Shown here piece by piece: positions 49,967 through 56,370 of a stretch of 56,370 bases of DNA. This DNA is from Salinivirgaceae bacterium (GTDB lineage: Bacteria > Bacteroidota > Bacteroidia > Bacteroidales > SZUA-534), in NCBI GenBank assembly GCA_017557785.1, contig JAFYYA010000085.1, positions 1-56,370 on the forward strand, given 5' to 3'. The position numbers and the translations under genes were made by a program. The notes below the pieces were generated by a model that saw only the letters and a program-made list of their open reading frames with translations, did no database searches and was not told the DNA's origin. The number at the start of each line of letters is the position of its first letter. Within the stretch, counting starts at the first letter, position 1.

Positions 49967-51088
49967 TCAATTCGTTTTATACAACTCTAACAACCTGTCA
50001 ACGTATAGTTTAATGTCGTATTGCTTGGCAAACTCCTGCGCAAAAGCCGACATCTCACAATACTTCTGCTTGTCGTTCCAGATTTCAAGAATGCGGTCGG
50101 CAAACTGCTCGGCATCCTGCTCATAAATCATATAGCCGTTTTTGCCCTGCACAATCAAGTCACGGTTACCACGGCCATCGAGAGTGACAACGGGAAGGCC
50201 TGCAGCCATGGCTTCTAAAAGCACCAACCCGAGCGGCTCGTAATATGCCGAATGAAGGTAAATGTCGCTTTTTGCGTACCATTCTTGAACGTTTGGTTGT
50301 ATTCCACGCAAGAAAACGTGTTCTTCCAATTGTTTTTCTGATATGGCAGACTTGACTTTTTCGTAATTGGCACCTGCGCCAATCAGGTTTATTTCAAAAT
50401 CGACATTGCGTTGGCGAAGTACATTAGCAACATCGACAATGAATATTTGGTTTTTCTTGTCGGCAAAACTGGCCACGTTGGTAATTGTCAGTTTCTTGGG
50501 CTGAAAGTCATAGTTGCGTTTCCTATAAAAAGCCGTATAGTTGAACCCATTGTAAATGAGCGATATGTTTTCACGCTGCCTTTTGGGCATAACTGTTTTG
50601 AAATAGGAAAACGTATCTTTTGAAATGGCAACGATATTTGTCGGAACCTGACTGTATTTGTGCAGTGTTAAATATCTCTTTTCGATAAAATCCAAAAGTT
50701 TTCTTTTGCTGAATAACGATTTTATCGAAAAGTTCCGCAGTTGCTCCATATTGTCGTGCCCGTGGCAGACATACTTTATTTTGGGGTTTATGTAATAACT
50801 GCTAAGAAATTCAGCAAGAAAACGGTGGGTGTGAATTACATCGGGTTGGAAAGAGTTTAAGAGTTCCTGATATTTCGGGCATTCGTTTGTCTTGAAAAGA
50901 GAAAATGTCTTATAGTCCAGATTTACAATATCGAAGTCGGCTGTTAATTCGGGATATTGGTTATTATTGTACAAGACACCTATTTTGAATTGAATGTCTT
51001 CTCGTTTTTTCAGTTCAGAACAAATGTCAATTAGCAACCGTTCGGCCCCCGAGCGTCCTAAGTCAGTAATTAGAAACAGTATTTTCAT
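49967..51088 (-). CDS. Glycosyltransferase family 4
   Basis: This 373-residue enzyme begins MKILFLITDLGRSGAERLLI, with the GGAE-type N-terminal motif of GT4. The donor half has LTITNVASFADKKNQIFIVD, FEINLIGAGANYEKV, VFLRGIQPNVQEWY and YYEPLGLVLLEAMAAGLPVV with E-x7-E. It overlaps the preceding C5-epimerase-like gene by 4 nt and precedes the next GT4 gene by 5 nt, so it is in the same operon. Donor and acceptor are unknown. Confidence 0.9.
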   Translation of the reverse strand: MKILFLITDLGRSGAERLLIDICSELKKREDIQFKIGVLYNNNQYPELTADFDIVNLDYKTFSLFKTNECPKYQELLNSFQPDVIHTHRFLAEFLSSYYINPKIKYVCHGHDNMEQLRNFSIKSLFSKRKLLDFIEKRYLTLHKYSQVPTNIVAISKDTFSYFKTVMPKRQRENISLIYNGFNYTAFYRKRNYDFQPKKLTITNVASFADKKNQIFIVDVANVLRQRNVDFEINLIGAGANYEKVKSAISEKQLEEHVFLRGIQPNVQEWYAKSDIYLHSAYYEPLGLVLLEAMAAGLPVVTLDGRGNRDLIVQGKNGYMIYEQDAEQFADRILEIWNDKQKYCEMSAFAQEFAKQYDIKLYVDRLLELYKTN

Positions 51089-52017
51089 TTTCCGACAATC
51101 TTTTTCAAACGTTGCAATCTTGGCCGCACTCTATACATTATTCTTACAATCAGATAGTTGAGTGCGGTTATATTCTTCTCCCATTTGTTTTTATAATGCA
51201 AAAATATAGGCTCGCCTGTCAGTTTATGCAAAATCTCCATTTGTGGAACATGAACATTCTTTTGATAATAATATCGAACAAGTTCCTTGTAACGCAAATC
51301 ATAGTTGGACCAATAACCTGAATCAAACCTATGCACGTTGTCTTTCAATGTCTTAATACACTCATCGATATCCGATTTCACGTCAGGTCTGTTGGTTACG
51401 CGATATAAGTCAATCAATCCGAAAAGCGTGTAAATAAAACCATTTAAAACGTATGATGGCGGATTCGACGGGTATTCTTCAAACCACAAATAGCCATTTT
51501 CATCGTAACGGCGAACACCGCCATCCTCACAGGTTTTCTTCAAAAAAGAATATGCCTTTTCTGCCGTATGCAAGTATGAAGGATTGCCTTCGAGTTGGTA
51601 CATTCGCAAATAGATTGATATGGCTTCGCCAATGGCCATCGACGACACCCAAGGTGCGGGTATATGGTATCTGATGCAATCGTACTTCTGAACCCAATAG
51701 GCAATATTTGAATCTTCAATTTTCTCTTGTTCCAAAACAGCCATACACTTGCGTAATGTTTCGTGTTTGGACTCGTCCTTTGTGGCGCAATATTGGGCGT
51801 GCATCATGAAACAATACTGCGCAATGTTAGTTGTAAAATATTCGGGGCCGTTTTGCGACATAGTCATTGGCACGCCGTTTTTATCGAAGCCACCACCATA
51901 CAAATTGCTAGTGTAGTGTACTTCGGCAGGACGCATATCAATGTAGTATGGGCCGAGTTCCATGTCCCACGAAACACATCCAAGACCTAATGTTATATTT
52001 TTTGATTCTTCCTGCAT
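51085..52017 (-). CDS. D-glucuronyl C5-epimerase-like protein
   Basis: This 310-residue protein matches the C-terminal catalytic domain of D-glucuronyl C5-epimerases. Visible blocks are APWVSSMAIGEAISIYLRMY (residues 121-140), LWFEEYPSNPPSYVLNGFIY (177-196) and LFGLIDLYRVTN. Family members, best known from heparan sulfate synthesis, turn glucuronate residues into iduronate inside a polymer; bacterial members with this domain occur in polysaccharide loci. There is no signal peptide in the frame. Its place between GT4 and DUF6625-like genes suggests it acts on the glycan made by this cluster, either as an epimerase or as a related hydrolase/lyase; the reaction is inferred. Confidence 0.8.
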   Translation of the reverse strand: MQEESKNITLGLGCVSWDMELGPYYIDMRPAEVHYTSNLYGGGFDKNGVPMTMSQNGPEYFTTNIAQYCFMMHAQYCATKDESKHETLRKCMAVLEQEKIEDSNIAYWVQKYDCIRYHIPAPWVSSMAIGEAISIYLRMYQLEGNPSYLHTAEKAYSFLKKTCEDGGVRRYDENGYLWFEEYPSNPPSYVLNGFIYTLFGLIDLYRVTNRPDVKSDIDECIKTLKDNVHRFDSGYWSNYDLRYKELVRYYYQKNVHVPQMEILHKLTGEPIFLHYKNKWEKNITALNYLIVRIMYRVRPRLQRLKKIVGK

Positions 52018-52038
52018 CTACAAGTAAGGTTTCGTAAT

Positions 52039-52977
52039 TCATTTTAACGGACAAATCCCGTTTATGCCAATGCTGATGCCCGTTGACACCATATCGGCCA
52101 CCGAAGCATGGCAAATTTTATCCAACACAGACCATGGCGCCTTTGTTCCATCGTGACGCCAAATATTACTCTTGAAGTTCATAAAATGAAGATAGATGAA
52201 TGTTCGTTCACCATCTCGCTTATTGGTTATTTCGCCATTTTTGAAATACCATTCGTCGGGTTGATTGGAATTTGTGGTTCCATCGAGCCAAGGTATTGGT
52301 GTGAATGGTGTTGTGTGCTGCTCAACCATATACATTCTCTTTCTTTTTCTTGCAGATATATAATTGGTTATGGGGTTATGAATATTGGTATGGAATTTTT
52401 GGTTGAACCTATCGACAATCGTCAGTAAGTACGCATTGGTAATACCGTGTTCGTCAAGGCCGATAAACGAAGGTGTTTCAAGTGACTCCTTCCATTGGTA
52501 TATCTTCCTAAACATCATCCTATTGTGTCGATTGTTACGAAACAATGAGAAATGGCCTGCAATTCTAACTTCGTGGGTGGATAATACATCGTTACGCATT
52601 AATATTTCATCAGTGTAAAAATTCCTGACATTGCCCAACAGCAAATCAAGGTCGATCCAGCCATAAAAGTCATATTTTGAAAAAGTGTCGTAATGTATAT
52701 AACCAACCATGGGTCTGACATCACATAATTTGATAGGGCTGTCGGGATTGAAATCAACACGTAACTTTTCGCCTATATATTTAGTGTATTCATCGTATAC
52801 CACATTGTGAATGAATACGTTTTGGGGGCAATCGCCGTCATATGCACAATCGGTGAAAATGTGAAAATCTATACTGGAATTAAGGCGTAAGGATTCCAAA
52901 TATAAAGGCATCCATTCAGGAAAACTCCCAAAATAAAAAGCGTATACGCCTATACTGTATTTGAAATTGCTGGTCAC
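52039..52977 (-). CDS. DUF6625-like glycosyltransferase-type protein
   Basis: This 312-residue protein has a Rossmann-like start YSIGVYAFYFGSFPEWMPLY, LNSSIDFHIFTD and the acidic YDFYGWIDLDLLLGNVRNF, which includes a DxD-like DLD and the look of a nucleotide-sugar binding site. HEVRIAGHFSLFRNNRHNRM and WLDGTTNSNQPDEW follow. These features match the DUF6625 group in polysaccharide loci. The start is taken as GTG 52977, 5 nt after the RmlD-like stop. Its substrate is not known. Confidence 0.75.
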   Translation of the reverse strand: MTSNFKYSIGVYAFYFGSFPEWMPLYLESLRLNSSIDFHIFTDCAYDGDCPQNVFIHNVVYDEYTKYIGEKLRVDFNPDSPIKLCDVRPMVGYIHYDTFSKYDFYGWIDLDLLLGNVRNFYTDEILMRNDVLSTHEVRIAGHFSLFRNNRHNRMMFRKIYQWKESLETPSFIGLDEHGITNAYLLTIVDRFNQKFHTNIHNPITNYISARKRKRMYMVEQHTTPFTPIPWLDGTTNSNQPDEWYFKNGEITNKRDGERTFIYLHFMNFKSNIWRHDGTKAPWSVLDKICHASVADMVSTGISIGINGICPLK

Positions 52978-52982
52978 AACTG

Positions 52983-53885
52983 TTACAATATGTATCCTTT
53001 GTAGTATTCGCCAATGTATTCTTTGAGAGCAGTTTTCCAGTCACGCATTAGGTTACAGCCCCTAATGTTCAACTTGCGGTTGACAAGACGCTCACATGCT
53101 GGTCTTACGGCAAAATATTCTTTACTGAAGTAGGATGAGTCAACAACTGTTATTTTTATTTCATTCTCTTTGCCAAGAATCTTTAATATTTCCCGAGCCA
53201 CTTCCAGACGACTTGTCTGACCGCCACAAACCATATTGTATAATCCCCAATATTCTTTTTGTATCAATAGTTTGACATTCTTTGCAAAGTCTTGTGTATA
53301 TGTGGGTGTTCCATCTTTGTCATTGACAACAAACAACTCTTTTTTCCCATCGTGGATTTGTTGCATTATTTTTTGAATGAACTTTTTGTCTTTTGACGGA
53401 CCTGCCCCCATCATCCATCCTGCTCTGCAAACCAAATACCGCCGTGCATTTTCAATAACATACCTTTCACCCATATATTTTGCTCTTGCGTATGTTCCAA
53501 GCGGATTAGGCATGTCCCAGTCGTCATAACAACTCTTTTTCCCATCGAATATGCCTGCCGTAGAAATGTATAGAATTGGAATGTCGAGCATGTTGGCAAT
53601 ATATACGGCATTTTCAACAGCAAGAGTGTTGGTGTTGTATGTCTCATCTTCGTTTTGCTCGCAAAATTCCAAATCGGTGTATGCGCCTAAATGAAACAAG
53701 TAGTCAGGTTGAAAATCCACCACATCTTTTATGTAGGCATCACGGTTGCGGAAATCTAAAAACGACAGCCAATCTGCATTCACATCCTTATCGGTGCACT
53801 TTAATTCGTATTCATCTTTAAATTGTGTGTGGAATGCTTCGCCCAGCATGCCACCACATCCTGCTATGTATATTTTCTTTTTCAT
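52983..53885 (-). CDS. RmlD-like SDR family sugar-nucleotide reductase
   Basis: This 300-residue protein is an extended short-chain dehydrogenase. It has the NAD(P)-binding GCGGMLGEAF (residues 9-18), a Ser-Thr in ILYISTAGIFDG and the catalytic Tyr-Lys pair in YARAKYMGE. The layout resembles dTDP-4-dehydrorhamnose reductase (RmlD) and related enzymes that act on 4-keto sugars. No RmlA, RmlB or RmlC partners are in the window, so the substrate is open. It overlaps the upstream GT2 gene by 4 nt. Confidence 0.85.
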   Translation of the reverse strand: MKKKIYIAGCGGMLGEAFHTQFKDEYELKCTDKDVNADWLSFLDFRNRDAYIKDVVDFQPDYLFHLGAYTDLEFCEQNEDETYNTNTLAVENAVYIANMLDIPILYISTAGIFDGKKSCYDDWDMPNPLGTYARAKYMGERYVIENARRYLVCRAGWMMGAGPSKDKKFIQKIMQQIHDGKKELFVVNDKDGTPTYTQDFAKNVKLLIQKEYWGLYNMVCGGQTSRLEVAREILKILGKENEIKITVVDSSYFSKEYFAVRPACERLVNRKLNIRGCNLMRDWKTALKEYIGEYYKGYIL

Positions 53886-54781
53886 CTATTCCGAAATAAT
53901 ATGTAATTTTTTATGATTGTTTTAGCCTCAATAAACGAACGAATTGATGCTAAATTTATAATACAAATTCTTATATAGTTGCAATAAGATCGTTGATTCC
54001 AATATGTTTTAGCTATTACACCTCTCCATTTTTGTATAGCGTTGCGAAAAAGTGTATCATGTTCGCATCCAAAAAAAACATGCATTTGTTCAAACAAAAA
54101 TATCGTTTTTTGAAACATTTCTATTTTGTTTTTTTGCGCAGTCACAGCGGAATCATGTACTCTATAGCAAGACATAATTTCATCAATATACTTGATGTTC
54201 CCTTGGTGGGCAATTAATGCTATTAATAATCTGTCTGTGCTTACATACGAATATTTGTATAAAAAACGCATATTCTCTTTTATGTAATTTGAATTACGAA
54301 AAACAAGACTTGCAGTAGGAACATACCAAGACAATATCGAGTCTTCAAATTTGATTTCTTGTATTTTAGGATTAGTGATTTTTTCTTTCTTAATATTGCC
54401 TTGTTCGTCAACGCTACTGGCATTATGATAGCATCCGGAAAGACTATGGTCACACTCCAATAAGTATACTTGCTTTTCTAATTTGTTACAATTGGTCCAA
54501 TAATCATCACCCTCACACATTGCAATGTATTCACCCTTGCATTCAGAAATGACTCGTTCCCAATTACCAGCCACACCTAAATTCTCTGCTAATGGCAATA
54601 ATCTTATTTGCGGATATTTTGCCGCATACTCCTCACATATTGCCCGCGTTCCATCCGTACCATGGTCTTCTCCAATTACCACTTCGTAATCAAAGTCAAC
54701 CTGCTGCATCAGTATGCTGTCAAGGCATTGGCGAATATATTTTTCTTGATTATATGTTACTACGAAGACGGATAGTTTCAT
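53882..54781 (-). CDS. Glycosyltransferase family 2
   Basis: This 299-residue GT-A enzyme starts MKLSVFVVTYNQEKYIRQCL, with VVIGEDHGTDGTRAICEEYA and the acidic AMCEGDDYWTN (DD at the metal site). It ends in a helical region. It overlaps the genes on both sides by 4 nt (ATGA), so it is firmly in the operon. Donor and acceptor are unknown. Confidence 0.9.
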   Translation of the reverse strand: MKLSVFVVTYNQEKYIRQCLDSILMQQVDFDYEVVIGEDHGTDGTRAICEEYAAKYPQIRLLPLAENLGVAGNWERVISECKGEYIAMCEGDDYWTNCNKLEKQVYLLECDHSLSGCYHNASSVDEQGNIKKEKITNPKIQEIKFEDSILSWYVPTASLVFRNSNYIKENMRFLYKYSYVSTDRLLIALIAHQGNIKYIDEIMSCYRVHDSAVTAQKNKIEMFQKTIFLFEQMHVFFGCEHDTLFRNAIQKWRGVIAKTYWNQRSYCNYIRICIINLASIRSFIEAKTIIKNYILFRNR

Positions 54782-55701
54782 TTGGACTTATAATTTACTA
54801 TTTGAACTGCTAATTTCAAAAAATCATGATACCAGAAATCAAAACCAGAAAATCCGTAAACAAATAAATATCGGAATATTTTTACTATAGCTTTTTTGGG
54901 GATATCAGCTCTTAAAATAAATAAATCCAATCTTTTTTTCATTTTAGAAGACATATTCATTCCGACATAATGTTCACTTTTTGAATTAACAGAATATTTA
55001 TCTGGGAAGGAATTTGTCAACATACTTATTCCTGCTGATTGGCCTTTGTGTATCCTATATTGAATAAGTGTTTCAGTAATATACCCTAATTGATTTTGAA
55101 ACGCAGCTGCAACAGCAATGACTTCATCGTGTAAAACTTTATCATCGCAGTAATCCGAAAATTTAAAAACAAAACTTCGCATCATAGCCATAGTTGCGCC
55201 AGTACATCTATTTTTGGATGCTATTATTTCAAAAGAATAACCATCGTCAAATTGTTTCTGGATTTTGGAAGAGAATCCTGTATAATTCCATAACGAACTT
55301 GCTCCATCCAACAACTTTCCATCGGCATCTATCAAGTCTGCATCTGTAAACACCACCGATTTGTCCTGATTAGAAGCAAACCATTTAATAGTAGTTTCTA
55401 CTTTGAGCGGATTCCAAATATCATCTTGGTCTGATAGGAAAATAATATCGCCATTGCATAAAAAAACAGCCTTCTCAAAGTTTGCGCATACTCCTAAATT
55501 CTGTTCATTTTCATATATGCGAATATCAACATCCTTATTTGATTCTGAAATGCTTTTAACTATTTCGACCGTTCTATCTGAAGAACAGTCATCACAAACA
55601 ATTATCTCATCAACTTTTTTTGACTGATTTATTATTGAAGACAATTGTTCTTCAATAAACCTTTCTCCATTATAAGTGCAAAGGGCAACTGAGAGTTTCA
55701 T
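54778..55701 (-). CDS. Glycosyltransferase family 2
   Basis: This 307-residue GT-A enzyme starts at ATG 55701 (MKLSVALCTYNGERFIEEQL); an ATG at 55716 would add MKIGN. The family motifs IIVCDDCSSDRTVEIV and IIFLSDQDDIWNP (SDQDD at the metal site) are present, with TDADLIDADGKLLDGA after them. It is AT-rich. It is the first gene of the tight cluster and is preceded on the same strand by a DUF4143 gene, so the promoter could be upstream of the window's right end. Confidence 0.9.
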   Translation of the reverse strand: MKLSVALCTYNGERFIEEQLSSIINQSKKVDEIIVCDDCSSDRTVEIVKSISESNKDVDIRIYENEQNLGVCANFEKAVFLCNGDIIFLSDQDDIWNPLKVETTIKWFASNQDKSVVFTDADLIDADGKLLDGASSLWNYTGFSSKIQKQFDDGYSFEIIASKNRCTGATMAMMRSFVFKFSDYCDDKVLHDEVIAVAAAFQNQLGYITETLIQYRIHKGQSAGISMLTNSFPDKYSVNSKSEHYVGMNMSSKMKKRLDLFILRADIPKKAIVKIFRYLFVYGFSGFDFWYHDFLKLAVQIVNYKSK

Positions 55702-55750
55702 ATTTCCGATTTTCATGAACAGATAATTAGTGAGAGCATAAGGTTAAGTT

Positions 55751-56370
55751 TTATGGTTTCAAACATCCGATAGGCACAACATAAACGCCATCGGGACGGC
55801 GATAGGCGTATTTGCCCACTCCAACCAACACCATTTTAAACGAAGGTGTCTGCATTCGCGTGATGTCGATGATTTTTCCCAGTGAATGAAGGTTTTTTGC
55901 GCCCTCATCGATTGCCGAATCACCACCTAACTTTATCTCAATCAAACCATAAGAGCCGTTACGCCGATGCAGGACTGCGTCGCATTCAAGGCCATTGGCA
56001 TCGCGATAGTGATACAAAGAACCATCCATTGCTTCAGCAAAAACACGCAAATCGCGAACGGCCATTGTCTCAAAAAATAATCCGAATGTGTTTAAATCGT
56101 TTAAAAAGTCCTTTGGCCCTATACCCAACGCAGCCACACCAATTGACGAATCGACAAAATAACGGGTGTCAGATGTGCGGATGGCTGTCTTGCTGCGTAA
56201 ATTAGGATTCCAGGCGGGCATATCCTCAACAACAAATATTTTTTTCAGCGCCGCTATGTATGACGCCACAGTATCAGTATCGGGTGCGTTGCCGTCGTTG
56301 GCCTGCATATCGGCTGCAATAACCGAATAGTTGACGGCCGCGCCTTGATGTCGTGCATACGAGCGCATCA
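55751..56370 (-). CDS. DUF4143-family ATPase, C-terminal part (5' end outside window)
   Basis: The window ends inside this gene. The part present (over 205 residues, from about MRSYARHQGAAVNYSVIAAD on, where the Met is internal) is the C-terminal DUF4143 region: DTVASYIAALKKIFVVEDMP, AWNPNLRSKTAIRTSDTRYF, TFGLFFETMAVRDLRVFAEA, and the nuclease-like GLECDAVLHRR with LIEIKLGG. The C-terminus is YVVPIGCLKP. The AAA domain is expected to lie upstream. It belongs to a different subgroup from the DUF4143 protein at 47241-48500 (little similarity outside the nuclease-like pattern). It lies 50 nt upstream of the first GT2 gene on the same strand. Confidence 0.9.
   Translation of the reverse strand, partial: MRSYARHQGAAVNYSVIAADMQANDGNAPDTDTVASYIAALKKIFVVEDMPAWNPNLRSKTAIRTSDTRYFVDSSIGVAALGIGPKDFLNDLNTFGLFFETMAVRDLRVFAEAMDGSLYHYRDANGLECDAVLHRRNGSYGLIEIKLGGDSAIDEGAKNLHSLGKIIDITRMQTPSFKMVLVGVGKYAYRRPDGVYVVPIGCLKP

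Overview
The window looks like the chromosome of a Bacteroidota, most likely an uncultured or little-studied member of the Bacteroidales. Supporting signs are a type III glutamine synthetase, a type IX secretion (T9SS) adhesin paired with a PorP/SprF protein, a PorE-like OmpA protein, DUF4143 ATPases, lipoproteins with an S-C lipobox, start sites that mostly lack a Shine-Dalgarno sequence, and several promoters of the Bacteroidota form TTG-N18..20-TAnnTTTG. I recognise no rRNA, tRNA, CRISPR array or intact insertion sequence.

Nitrogen region (1-17727). On the minus strand a small outer-membrane porin-like protein, a P-II protein (glnK) and an ammonium transporter (amt, cut by the window edge) follow one another. 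On the plus strand lie glutamine synthetase III (glnN) and both glutamate synthase subunits (gltB, gltD). Together they take up ammonium, sense nitrogen status and assimilate ammonium through GS/GOGAT. The two arms start from nearly the same 37-bp promoter (34 of 37 bases identical), whose spacer holds a CGATTTTAAAATCG-type dyad. In both arms a short Asn/Gln-rich open frame and then an intrinsic-terminator hairpin lie between promoter and first gene. In both, a CCAGCC near the end of the short frame can pair with the GGCTGG of the terminator's 5' arm. This looks like a two-copy leader-peptide attenuation system and is the best candidate here for an undescribed system. Between the arms are a GAF-PAS sensor-like protein, a polytopic membrane protein, a secreted protein and a histidine acid phosphatase.

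Housekeeping region (17728-26798). This holds an AT-rich orphan gene, dapF, a TPR/SpoIIE phosphatase, mannose-1-phosphate guanylyltransferase, a TrmN6-like tRNA methyltransferase, a TIGR02757-type protein, ribosomal protein L25 and peptidyl-tRNA hydrolase.

Cell-surface region (26857-45836). A minus-strand operon encodes a PorE-like OmpA/PD40 protein, a lipoprotein and a beta-barrel protein. Divergent from it are a Wzi/RemB-like barrel, a 3298-residue adhesin with Ig-like and SprB-type repeats and a T9SS type B sorting domain, a PorP/SprF protein and a DUF4296-type lipoprotein. The order adhesin then PorP/SprF is that of sprB-sprF in gliding flavobacteria.

Glycan region (45852-56370). A tightly packed, AT-rich minus-strand operon carries two GT2 and two GT4 glycosyltransferases, an RmlD-like reductase, a DUF6625-like transferase and a D-glucuronyl C5-epimerase-like protein. 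A DUF4143 ATPase lies at each end, and a further GT4 gene lies beyond the downstream one. This is probably a capsule, exopolysaccharide or O-antigen locus. The downstream DUF4143 gene has three 33-bp tandem repeats that run into its promoter.
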